Of a stretch of DNA of 64,000 bases, positions 24,154-38,739 are shown piece by piece; the stretch's first letter is position 1; each line of letters starts with the position of its first letter. Position numbers and translations under genes: made by a program. Location of the stretch: NCBI GenBank assembly GCA_002104895.1, contig MCFG01000267.1, forward strand, positions 1 through 64,000, written 5' to 3'. The notes beneath the pieces were generated by a model, which saw nothing but the letters and a program-made list of their open reading frames with translations, was not told the origin of the DNA and did no database searches. Source of the stretch: Anaeromyces robustus. Its lineage: Eukaryota > Neocallimastigomycota > Neocallimastigomycetes > Neocallimastigales > Neocallimastigaceae.

Positions 24154-24476
24154 AGGCTGTTTTTTTTCTTTTAATTTTTCAAATTCAATTTAATTCTCAA
24201 CTTCTAAAAAATTGTAAAATATAATAAATAAAATATTTATTAAAAAGTTGATTTAAAAGTAAAAAATAATACTTTTCTTTTTAATAATATTAATATTTAA
24301 AATAAAGCTTTCTTTTATTTTATTAAACAAAAAGAAATAAATTCCTAGTGAATTAATTGTATATATAATAATATATATTATAAATAATTATAAAACAAAT
24401 AAAAACAAATAATAAATTTAAAAATATTTTATTTATTAAAAGACAACTAAAACAAATAAACAAAAAGTATTACAAA

Positions 24477-26163
24477 ATGCGTTTCTCAACTATTTTAACT
24501 ATTGCTCTTACATTATCTTTAAAGGCTTACTCTTTACCAGTAGCTGAAGATACTGAAACTGTAGGAATTGAACCATTGGCTGGTCCAGTGATTGATGCTC
24601 CAGTTCCACCAGTTCTTCCAGTTCCACCAGTTGCTCCAGAAGCCCCAGAAGCTCCAGTCCCACCAGTTTCTCCAGAAGCCCCAGTTGCTCCAGAAGCTCC
24701 AAAGGCCCCAGAAGCTCCAGTTGCTCCAGAAGCTCCAAAAGCTCCAGAAGCTCCAAAGGCCCCAGAAGCTCCAGTTGCTCCAGAAGCTCCAAAGGCCCCA
24801 GAAGCCCCAGTTTCTCCAGAAGCTCCAGTTGCTCCAGAAGCTCCAAAGGCCCCAGAAGCCCCAGTTGCTCCAGAAGCTCCAGTTGCTCCAGAAGCTCCAA
24901 AGGCCCCAGAAGCCCCAGTTGCTCCAGAAGCTCCAAAGGCTCCAGAAGCCCCAGTTGCTCCAGAAGCTCCAAAGGCCCCAGAAGCCCCAGTTGCTCCAGA
25001 AGCTCCAAAGGCTCCAGAAGCCCCAGTTGCTCCAGAAGCTCCAGTTGCTCCAGCTGCTAAGATTTTACCAGCTAAAATAGTTGCTAGATCAATTGAAACT
25101 CCAGCTCCAAAGGCTCTTCCAGCTAAGTCTATTCCAATTGTTCCTGGTAATATTACTTTACCAGAAGCTCCAGCTGCCAAGACTTTACCAGTTAAGGTTG
25201 CTCCAGAAGCTCCAGAAGCTCCAGTTGCTCCAGAAGCTCCAAAGGCTCCAGAAGCTCCAAAGGCCCCAGAAGCTCCAGTTGCTCCAGAAGCTCCAGTTGC
25301 TCCAGAAGCTCCAAAGGCCCCAGAAGCTCCAAAGGCTCCAGAAGCCCCAGTTGCTCCAGAAGCTCCAAAGGCTCCAGAAGCTCCAAAGGCTCTAGAAGCC
25401 CCAGTTGCTCCAGAAGCTCCAAAGGCCCCAGAAGCCCCAGTTGCTCCAGAAGCTCCAAAGGCCCAGAAGCCCCAGTTGCTCCAGAAGCTCCAAAGGCCCC
25501 AGAAGCCCCAGTTGCTCCAGAAGCTCCAGTTGCTCCAGAAGCTCCAAAGGCCCAGAAGCCCCAAAGGCCCCAGAAGCCCCAAAGGCCCCAGAAGCTCCAG
25601 TTGCTCCAGTTCCACCAGCTACTAAGACTTTACCAGCTAAATTAGTTGCTAGATCTGAAGTTGAAACTGAAGCTCCAGTTGCTCCAGTTCCACCAGCTGC
25701 TCCAGTTCCACCAGCTGCTCCAAAGGCTCCAGTTGCTCCAGAAGCTCCAAAGGCTCCAGAAGCTCCAGTTGCTCCAGTTCCACCAGCTGCTCCAAAGGCT
25801 CCAGCTGCTCCAGAAGCTCCAGTTGCTCCAGAAGCCCCAGTTGCTCCAGAAGCCCCAGTTGCTCCAGTTGCTCCAGTTGCTCCAGAAGCTCCAGTTGCTC
25901 CAGAAGCCCCAGTTGCTCCAGTTCCACCAGCTGCTCCAAAGGCTCCAGCTGCTCCAGAAGCTCCAGTTGCTCCAGAAGCCCCAGTTGCTCCAGAAGCCCC
26001 AGTTGCTCCAGTTGCTCCAGTTGCTCCAGAAGCTCCAGTTGCTCCAGAAGCCCCAGTTGCTCCAGTTGCTCCAGAAGCTCCAGTTGCTCCAGTTGCTCCA
26101 GAAGCCCCAGAAGCTCCAATTGTTCCAGGAAATGTAGTTTTACCAGAAGTTGAAGTTAATTAA
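24477..26163 (+). CDS. Secreted PEAP/VAPE-repeat protein, paralogue of the PQM protein, frame-interrupted
   Basis: Signal peptide [19 protein letters not shown], then [19 protein letters not shown], closely matching the paralogue at 11707. The body is [10 protein letters not shown] and KAPEAP repeats, interrupted by two related non-repeat motifs: [20 protein letters not shown] with [10 protein letters not shown], and later [15 protein letters not shown]. It ends in [14 protein letters not shown], like the paralogue. The reading frame changes twice: GCCC replaces the usual GCCCC at 25461-25464 and again at 25550-25553. Read as is, translation leaves the repeat frame near 25465 and stops at 25625 after 382 residues. 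The final frame, ending at 26163, carries the conserved C-terminus. Either the allele is broken or both C runs are base-call or assembly errors. No intron seen. Function unknown; an extracellular structural role is inferred. Confidence 0.75.
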
Positions 26164-27156
26164 ATATAATAATATATATTATATTTATTAATTATAGTAT
26201 TTAAAAAATGAATATATTAGTAAATCTTAAATATTTATAAAATAATACTATTATTAAAACTTTAAAGATTTCTAAAAATAAATATATATAAATTATATAT
26301 AAATAAAATGTTATTAGATTATAATATTTTTTAATTACGTAAGTTAATATTATTTACATTAAATTAAAAGTATTATAAATATTTGTATTGGTGAATAAAA
26401 AAATATTTTGTTCTATTAAAAAATTAGAATTGAATAAGAAAAAAATTAAAAATTAAATAATTTAAAAAATAAAAATAAAAAAATAAATAAATTCAAATAA
26501 AAAAAATGTAATAATTATAGAATGAACTATAACTATAAAATATATATTATAAAAACATAATATCAAATAAGTTATAGTATTATTTCTAATAATAAATAAA
26601 AATAAAAAAAGTTATGATAAAAATTTTTCTTTTTTTCTTTATTTTTAATTTTTTTTGATAAAAAAAACGAACTTTTACAATAGAAATATAATAATATGTA
26701 ATATACATATAAAACATATAATTGCTTTTTTTTTATATATATAAATAAGAATGTTTTAAAATGATTATTAAATAATGGTAATTATTAAAAAGAAAGGTGT
26801 AAAATGAAGGTAATATAATGAATTATAAATAAAGAGTCAAATGAAGGTAATATAATGAAATTTTTTTAAATACATAATTGCATTCCATATTTATTAATTA
26901 TAAATAGAGTGATTTTTTTAAAAATGCAAATAAAATAGACTATTGATTACCAAAATGATTGAATACTATTATATTTTTTAAAAAAAATTTCATTATAATG
27001 CCTTTATTTTTGGTTTTCTTTTTAATAGTTATCATTATTTATTAAATTAATCATAAAAGTGTAAAAAAACTAACTCTTAAAATATTAATTCCAATTGAAA
27101 ATTTGTTACACCAATTTTAGTTATAGAATAAGGATAATATTAAAAATAATAAATGG

Positions 27157-27159
<3 letters not shown>
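26164..27159. other. 3' flank of duplicated block, then AT-rich spacer
   Basis: Up to about 26620 this matches the 3' flank of the PQM gene, for example an ATTAATTATAGTATT and an AAATAATACTATTAT block. After that come short near-repeats GAAGGTAATATAATGAA (26811 and 26844) and no coding signal. Confidence 0.6.
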
Positions 27160-27185
<26 letters not shown>

Positions 27186-27187
<2 letters not shown>

Positions 27188-29047
27188 TATCTTTAAGAAA
27201 TTCTTTCCTATACTTTTTAATTTGTTTATCAACGACATCTTCAACGATTGCCTGCATAATGGTGTGAAAATAGATACTGAATATTGTTGTGGAGGATTAT
27301 TTGCTGATGATATTGTTCTTTGTGCCCCTAGTAGATCTCGTATGAACAAACTTCTTCGTTTAGTTGGTAAATGGGCTAAGGACAACGAGATGACTTTTGG
27401 AATTAATAAATGTGGCACATTAGCTGTTAGACATGAAAATTCGGAATATATTCTTAGAGAGGACCCTACCTTTTATTTAACAGGAATCGCAATCCCTAAA
27501 ACAGATTGTTATACTTACCTTGGTGTTCCCTTTCACAAAACTCTAGATTTAAAATTCGTTATTAGTAAAATGAAAAATAAAGTTAGTAAGGCTTTGTTTT
27601 CAATTCAGGGTTTTTTAAAAAATGATCTGATTCCTATTCCTCTTAAAAGAACTTTATTCTCTGCAAAAGTTATTGGACAAGTTTCCTATTACGCGCCTTT
27701 GCTTGGTTCTAACAAAAACAATACTAGTTCTACACAAACAATAATTAACAAAGGTTTTTATTGGATTTTAGGCTACTCGAAACCTAATTCTTTTGTTTCT
27801 ATTTATTGCATCTCAAAAGAACTCAATATTCCTCCACTTTCTGGTAAATGTGCTTTAGCTCAGGTTAGATGTTTTAATAAGTGGAAGGACTCCAACTGCA
27901 TTATCTCAAAGATAGTTAATAATGTTGCTACAACAAGAAAATGGACTTGGGACAAAGAAAGTAAAATATTAAATGATAAATTAAACAATATTTCATCCTC
28001 TACTAAAGAAATTATGGAATTCTATTGGGACAGAGACATGAACAGTGATAAATCAATTAAAGCTAAAACTTATAAATTGTACAACTTTGAAGAATCAAGA
28101 AGTTACTTAAAGCTTAATCTAGAATTTCCTGAATATAGCAAAGGTTTTCGGTGGATACTTAGGGCAAGATGTGGATATAAAATCGATGCTAGAGTTGCAA
28201 AAGCTGCTAAAATGATTAATAATTCTTGTCCTAATTGTTGTTCATGTTGTTTCCATTGTGACAGTTATCAGAGAATTGATCATTGGTTTATAAATTGTTT
28301 CTTATTTAAAAATCTTCGTATTGATCACTTCTCTGATTTAGATAGAAATTTTTTTTATTTTTTAGATAGTCTTTTTAATAGTTTAGTTAGGACCAGTAAT
28401 AACCCTAGTGTGGATAATAGAATAAATAATATTGTTAAGGGTTATAAAAGTAGTAATAATAGTATAAGTAATATAGATATATTAGGTAGTAAAAAAATAG
28501 TTAATAGGTATAGAATATATATTTTTTTAATTGGTGGTAGAGATTATGGTTTTAGTGATAGAATTAACAATAGTCCATACAAAAAGGAATGGGAATGTTT
28601 GTTTAAGTGTCAGACTGAATCTGGTACTTATTCAAAATCCCCATTCTTGTTGCGATCTGCGGCTCTATTGAATGATATCATGCCTGTTGTCTGTAAAAGA
28701 CAACATATATTATTCAATAAATTTAAAACCAACCTCTCCAGGAACGTCAATGCTGATAACACAGTAGGACAGCCTAGTAGGGCAAATGCCGATCCTATTT
28801 CCGACCCTAGTGGAATAGGATAGATCAATTTTACTTTAATTCTATATTTAGAATTAAGGGCTGTATGGATTTATTGTTTTTAAATATTATTATACTTCTT
28901 TTTTTCCTCCAGTATTATCTATTATTATCTATAATATTTTACTGGTTTTTATTTTTTTTAGTATCATTTTTTTTCATTATGTGTTTTTTTTATGATTCAT
29001 GTATTTTAATATTTAAATTCAATAAAGTTGACGTACAAATTGTGTGC

Positions 29048-29079
<32 letters not shown>
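27186..29079 (+). mobile_element. Young 5'-truncated non-LTR retrotransposon (LINE)
   Basis: The piece begins inside the reverse transcriptase domain, right after a run of 26 T (27160-27185). It ends with a 3' UTR of about 250 bases, an AATAAAG signal and 31 A (29049-29079). One frame stays open from the truncation to 28823, so the insertion is recent. The T run at the 5' junction and the A tail at the 3' end are both present; a target-site duplication is not obvious. The 3' UTR is the same family as the relic at 6190-6382. Clade not assigned. Confidence 0.88.
27187..28823 (+). pseudogene. LINE reverse transcriptase C-terminal part with CCHC zinc finger
   Basis: About 545 codons from the truncation point to the stop. 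The frame also reads into the flanking T run, where the ATG at 27153 belongs to host DNA. FNLFINDIF and then FADDIVLC (codons from about 27300) are the reverse transcriptase palm motifs, followed by the thumb region. After about 270 residues of connection comes WILRARCGY and a zinc-finger-like CPNC...HWFINC, typical of the zf-RVT region of LINE proteins. The last 150 residues match nothing I recognise and show no clear restriction-like endonuclease motif. The N-terminal endonuclease and RT fingers are missing, so the copy is not autonomous. Confidence 0.85.
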
Positions 29080-29081
<2 letters not shown>

Positions 29082-29119
29082 AATTCTTTATTAAAAATTA
29101 TGTATAATTAATAAATTAA

Positions 29120-29156
<37 letters not shown>

Positions 29157-29211
29157 CTATATATGTATATTACATATTTTATTTCCAATTTAATTAAAAT
29201 ATTTTTTTTAT

Positions 29212-29254
<43 letters not shown>

Positions 29255-29673
29255 AAATTATTTTTTTACTAGTATTATAAGTATAAAAATTACATATAAA
29301 TATAAATATTTTTTATATATAGTATTAAATAGTTGATTATAATATTTATATTAACTTTTTTTTTTCTTTTTTTTTTTTTGAAAATATTATTATATTTTAT
29401 GCCATAAAATATAATAATATAAATATATAATAGAAAAATATACATATTCATTATATATAATAGAAAATATATTATTTTGTTAATTAATTTCAGAAGTTGA
29501 TGTACTACTACATTTGGAAGTAGTAATGCATTTTTATATATTTTATAATTCTTTAAGTTACTTAGAAAAAAAAGTATTTAAATATTGATGCTCTTTTTTT
29601 TTTATTCCAAATAATATGAAATTAATTTAATTCTTGTAATTGTATTTGGAATCAGAAAGTTTATAAAGCAAAT

Positions 29674-29940
<267 letters not shown>

Positions 29941-30051
29941 TAAATAATTAAATAATTAAATAATTAAATTATTATTATTACATAAGTAAATAAATATACA
30001 AGTTAATTAATAAATAGTTGAAACTTTAAAGTATAATATTTTAATAATCAG

Positions 30052-30509
30052 AAATCATAAATCAAAAGAACAAGCAAAAAAAAAAGAAAAAGAATATTAT
30101 CAAAAAAATATAGGAAATTATGATTGGTTAGTATCATTTAAAATTTGAAAAAAAAGATTTTGATTACTTTTGAAAAAATCTAATAATTATATATGATAGA
30201 GTAAAATGATTTGGTCATATATTATATTATATATTGTAATGTATTGTAATATATTATTGGAGTATAACAATATAGCAATATAATTGAAATATTATGAATG
30301 CTAATTATAATAATATTATTATTTATTATCATTAATAATTCTATATTATAACAAATAATAATTCTTTCAAATTTTTTTCTCTTTACTATTTTATTTAATT
30401 TTTTAGGGTTTTTGTTAAAAAAAAGAAAATAGAAATTAATGAATTATTAAATAAAAATTTATTTAATAATAAGTTAATTGTTAGAAGTATTAGTTCCTAT
30501 TTATTTTAG
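30052..30509 (+). CDS. Possible 3' end of a small spliced gene, unidentified
   Basis: After a CAG acceptor at 30049-30051, a frame reads NHKSKEQAKKKEKEYYQKN and on to ...NYDW, and reaches a GTTAGT donor at 30127. From the TTTTTTAG acceptor at 30406 the same frame continues with VFVKKKKIEINELLNKNLF and ends at TAG 30507-30509. The splice would rebuild a Trp codon (TG/G). Some 58 open codons across correct splice sites are unusual in such AT-rich DNA, but I see no start codon or upstream exon and recognise no family. It could be chance. Confidence 0.25.
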
Positions 30510-30710
30510 TAAATCTTAAAAAAGTAAATATTCAAAAAATAAATAAAAAATATTAACATTATATAATATTCAAAATGGAAAACTAATTAATATTTATTAT
30601 TAAAAAAATTATATATGATTTTTTTATAATAAATATATATTTAACACATATATAATATAATGTTTTTTATATTAAATATATATTTAATTCATAGAAAATA
30701 GAAGATAAAA

Positions 30711-34055
<3,345 letters not shown>

Positions 34056-34513
34056 GTTAATTAAATACATAATGTAAATTCAAAATATTTAGTGAAAAAT
34101 AATTTTTTTTATTTTTTTTTTAAAAAAAATAATTTATAATCATAATAATCATAATAATCATAATCATAATAATAATGAATAAATAATAAATATTTTAATA
34201 AAAGGAAACTAAGAGAAAAGATAATAATAATAATATTAATAATAATAATAAAAATAAGTAAATAAATTTAAAAAAAAATTATATTAAAATAAAACCAAAT
34301 CAAGTGAAAAAACAAATTGGAAAAAAAAAATATACAAGTAAAAATAGGATTACAAAATTATTATTATTTAATAATTAATAATTTATAAATATAAAACAAT
34401 AAATAATATAATTTTCACATATCTATTCTTTTTTCTTTTTTTTTTAACAATTAATAAATAAATATTAATAACAATTAATAAAAAATAAATATAAATTAAA
34501 AATTAAAAATTAA

Positions 34514-34550
<37 letters not shown>

Positions 34551-35164
34551 AATAATTTTAATAAAGTAATAAAATAAAATATTCTTTGATTTTATTGATT
34601 TACAGTTGTTTTATTTTATTTTTATAAATAATAAAATATTCATTATTTTATTATAAAAATTAAAAAAAAAAAAAAAAAAGAGAGTAAAAAAAAAAAAACT
34701 TTTTTATAATTTATAATAATTTATAATTAAATATTTATTATATTTTTTATTAATAAATTAAATATTATTGATAAGGGTATATTGTTACAAAAAAAAAAAA
34801 AAAAAACAAATTCATTTTTAATTACTTGTTTGTTTGTATATTTTTTAATGAAGAAAAAAAAAAAAAGAATTATAATATATATAAAAAGGAATTTTTTTTT
34901 TTATTTTATTTTAATTTTAATCAAATTTAAAGACTTGATGAGGCGGTGCTGCAATCATATTATCATTTGCATAATATTGATTTTCCATTTCTTTTAATTT
35001 TTGTTGATTATGTCTATTATAATATTCATCCTGATGAAATATTCTAATTTTATTTATATGTATGTATAATTAAAAAAGTTAGTTAAATAAAATAAATTCT
35101 TTTAATTTATATATATGGTATTTTTGATAAAAATAGAAAAAAAAAATTTTTTTTTTCTATCTTT
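34056..35164. other. Convergent 3' intergenic region, no gene seen
   Basis: Lies between the 3' ends of ARG5,6 (plus) and the CDK10-like gene (minus). Consists of A runs (34520-34546, 34664-34678), AATAAT repeats and T runs. It should contain both transcript ends; no distinct terminator is recognisable. Confidence 0.6.
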
Positions 35165-37233
35165 TTACTTTTTATTCAAGGAAGATGTATGTTGATGATC
35201 ATCTAATAAATGTTCTGGTGCTTTTGGCCATGGACTTTCTTTGAAATATTTATGATGAATAGCTTGATTTACTGTAAATCTTTTTTGTGGATCATAAGTT
35301 AATAAACCATTAAGTAAATCTATGGCATTATCAGATACATGAGGAAATTCAATTTTTAATTGATTATATTTTTGTTCTGGAAATCGAACACTCCTTGCTA
35401 ATGGTAATTTATCAAATCCACTCCATATTTTTGGATTTGGTACTCCAATTAATTCAAAGATTTTTTGTAATTGATTCATTTCTGTATTTCCCGGCATTAT
35501 TGGTCTATGTTTTAATAATTCTCCAAAGATACATCCTACTGACCTTGATATTATAATTATATTTTTTTTATTAATAATATAAATATTTAATGATACATTT
35601 AAAAAATTGTAATTCATATCTTTCAACTATTAAATAACAAAATATATCAATAATAATAAATAATAAATATTGAATATTTACCACATATCTACTGCAAAAG
35701 AATAATTCTTTTCTCCTAATAAAAGTTCTGGTGAACGATACCATAATGTAACAACATTAGGTGTCATAGGACATGGAGGGTCTCCACAAGTCTTAGCTAA
35801 ACCAAAATCAGCTTTATTTTTATTTATTTTTATTTTATTATATATTAATACATTAACATAAAATATATGTATAAATATTTGAATAAATAAAAAGTAGAAT
35901 TTGAGTATTATAATGAAAAAAAATTATTTATTTAGTTATTTACCTATTTTCAATATTCCTTTTGAAGTTATTAATAAATTTGATAATTTTAGATCTCTAT
36001 TTATATATTGTAAATATATTATTATGAAATAATAAAATCATATAAATATATATTTATATTACAAATAATAAGTTATAATAAAATAAAAAATATATATTTA
36101 CTATTTATTTATAATTATTTTACCTATGTATAATAAAATGTTTATGAAGATACTGTATTCCTCTCAGTAATTGAAGCATTATACATTTTACTAATTATAT
36201 ATTGTTAAAAGTATTGTTAAATGTACTGATATTATTTAATGATTTCAATTTTAAATATGAAAAAAAAAAAAAAAAAAAAAAAAAAGATAAAAGAAAAAAG
36301 AAGAAATATATATATATATATACTTTCTGAAAATGAAAAATGTGATTTCATATTGTCCATCATATATGCTAAATCCTATTAAATTATATTACATTTTAAT
36401 TTATAAAGAATTTATATTGTAATAAGTATTATGTTCAATATTTAAATAATTAACAAAACAATAATTAAATTTATTATATATATAATAAATTTAATTAAAT
36501 GTATTATTACTATTATTATTATTATTCTAATTATTATTCTTCTTCTTATTATTTTTATAATATTTTTTGTTTTTGTACTACTAACTTGTTTACAATATTC
36601 CATAACTATGAATATATTATGAAGTCCAGCTCCACCTACAACAACATCTTTTACATTGATTATATTTTCATGTTGTAAACTTTTTAATAAAGCAATTTCT
36701 CTTAAACTTGATATTGGCAATCCATCTTTTTTCTTTTCCATTCTTATTTTTTTTAATGCTACTATTTCATTTGTTTCTTTATTTTTTGCACTATAAACTT
36801 TTGATTAAGATAATTCATTTAATTTTTTTTATATGTATAATTTTTTATTATAAAAATATATATATATAGACACATTAATAAGAATCTTGTAATATATTAA
36901 TAATAAATATTATACAATAATTATTAAAAAATATATTATGTTTATTATTATTTAGTATTATTACTGTATTATTTTATTTTATTTACCAATTCCATATGTT
37001 CCTTCACCAATTCTACTTATTTTTTGATACATATCAACATTATTACATCCTCCAAAAAATGGTTTACTTAAATTAATTTTTCTTTTTTTTCCTGAAATGG
37101 AATACAAATCAAATATTAAATTGTCTTTATCTTTTTTGTCATTTTCTTTATTTTTGCTATTTTCATTACTTATTTTATCCCTTTCATCAAGTTTTCGTTT
37201 AAAATCTTTTTTGTTATCTTTGTCGTTTGACAT
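35165..37233 (-). CDS. CDK10: CDK10-like cyclin-dependent protein kinase
   Basis: Seven exons read on the minus strand: 37233-36987, 36797-36586, 36375-36324, 36190-36124, 35996-35944, 35811-35682 and 35543-35165. All introns are GT-AG and phases agree; 379 residues. A basic, low-complexity N-terminus (1-65) precedes the kinase domain: [10 protein letters not shown] (75-84), VALKK with Lys98, the cyclin-binding helix PISSLRE (110-116), FIIHRDLKLSN with Asp194, DFG at 212-214, and an activation segment [15 protein letters not shown] with the CDK-type Thr. PISSLRE, the VVVGG stretch and IFIVMEYC resemble CDK10 more than CDK11 (PLTSLRE). CDK10 pairs with cyclin M in animals and acts in Ser/Thr signalling; the fungal role is uncertain. 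Introns are dense compared with neighbouring genes. Confidence 0.9.
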
Positions 37234-37790
37234 TTTATTATTATTATTTTAATATTAATTAATTAATTAATTAATATATAAAGATTATATAAAAAAATAT
37301 TTATATATAATACACTAATATCTATATATTTTATTGAAAAATAATAATACAGAATATTCTAATTTTTATATTTTTTTTTAATAATTTTATTACAAAAATT
37401 TTATATTTAGTAAAGTCAAACCTATTTTTTTTAGTATTATACAGAATATTGTGAAGGAATTTATAGAATTTTTTACACTATATAAATATTATTTAATGTA
37501 ATTCTTAATTACATTAATTAAATTATTTTTGTTGAAATAGCAATAATACATTTATTATTTATTATATATATATTTTATTCTAAATTATTTACTTTATATA
37601 CATATTGTAATAATTATTATAATAGTAATAAATTATATAAATAACTATTTATTTGAGTTGATAGAATGGGGGACCAATAGATTTATTTAGTAAAGTTAAG
37701 TAAAAAAAAGAAAAAAAGAATAAAATAAAATAATTTTAATTAAGTTTTAAAAAAATCATCATTTTTAAAACATTATGGTTTTTTTTTTAA

Positions 37791-37834
37791 TAATTTTAAC
37801 CATCTACTAATGAAATTGTAGATGGTTAAAATTA
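37791..37834. repeat. Perfect 17-bp stem-loop
   Basis: TAATTTTAACCATCTAC (37791-37807) pairs fully with GTAGATGGTTAAAATTA (37818-37834) over a 10-base loop. It is located 560 bases before the CDK10-like ATG and 900 bases before the NOG2 ATG. It may be a small foldback remnant or a structured RNA. Confidence 0.92.
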
Positions 37835-38084
37835 GTATAATAATAAAGTAAGATTGATACATAAATCTAATCAATATATATTAATTCGAAATAATTATAT
37901 AAATAATTAGTTTAAACAACATGTATTATGTGTATATTTGTTTTTCTACAGAAGATATTATAGCAATTATAAGACTTCCAAAAATATTAAAATAGTTATT
38001 ATTCAAAGGTCGTTCTATAACAGACTTCTTAATAAAATAAAAATATGTTAACCAAAAAAATTAATATAAAATAGTAAATAAATT

Positions 38085-38102
38085 AATAAGTAAATAAATA
38101 GA

Positions 38103-38173
<71 letters not shown>

Positions 38174-38258
38174 ATTAATAAATAAATAATAAATAAATAA
38201 GTTAATAAATAAGTTAATAAACAAACAAATAAATAAATAAATAAATAAATAAAATTTA
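38085..38258. repeat. (AAAT)n microsatellite
   Basis: Long (AAAT)n array with a few TAAT and GTTAAT interruptions, in the NOG2 upstream region. Confidence 0.9.
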
Positions 38259-38368
38259 TAATTATTTAATTGGTTAATTATTAATAATAATTAGTAATTT
38301 ATTAAAAGTTTTTTAAAATTTAAAATCCAATAAAAATTTAAAAATTAAATGATTGGATAGATTTATAT

Positions 38369-38406
<38 letters not shown>

Positions 38407-38739
38407 AAAAAAAAATATATTTATAAATTTTAAAAAAAAAAAAAAAAGTATATAATTATATATGATTTAAACACTTTTTTAACATAAAAAAGTTACAAAT
38501 TATATATACTATAATAATAAAAGCATAATTTATTCCTTTAATTTAATTTAATTTAATTTAATTTAATTTAATTTAATTTAAATAAATTTATTTTAATTTA
38601 TTTTAAATTAAATTAAATTAAATTATTTTATTTTATTTTAATTTATTTCAATTTAATTTAATTTAATTTATTAGTATATTTCATTTCATAATTAATTATT
38701 ATTTATCATATATTATTCATTTATAATTAAAATATCATA

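Larger units (their letters stand above)
20560..26640 (+). repeat. Duplicated block, copy 2 (upstream region, PEAP gene and 3' flank)
   Basis: Counterpart of 8200-13760; see that entry for the landmarks. Order and orientation match. Spacing from the TGTTGACCA motif to the ATG is about 3.9 kb here against about 3.5 kb in copy 1. The two copies are in direct orientation, about 12.5 kb apart. Confidence 0.75.
37234..38739. other. Divergent intergenic region between CDK10-like gene and NOG2
   Basis: Promoter space for two divergent genes. Holds a 17-bp perfect hairpin (37791-37834), an (AAAT)n array (about 38085-38250), a T run (38371-38400) and (TTTAATTTAA)-type repeats (38540-38680). A short stretch of mixed composition at 37940-38030 has no recognisable identity. 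Confidence 0.55.

Noticed and set aside
24527-26119. Long open frames on the minus strand and other plus frames over the PEAP gene (Gly-Ala-Ser or Leu-Gln repeats)
   Set aside because: They arise because the repeated codons CCA, GAA and GCT contain no stop in any frame. Only the plus frames with signal peptide and conserved ends look real.
34782-34997. Small Lys/Phe-rich frame between ARG5,6 and the CDK10-like gene
   Set aside because: Built from A and T runs; no coding character.
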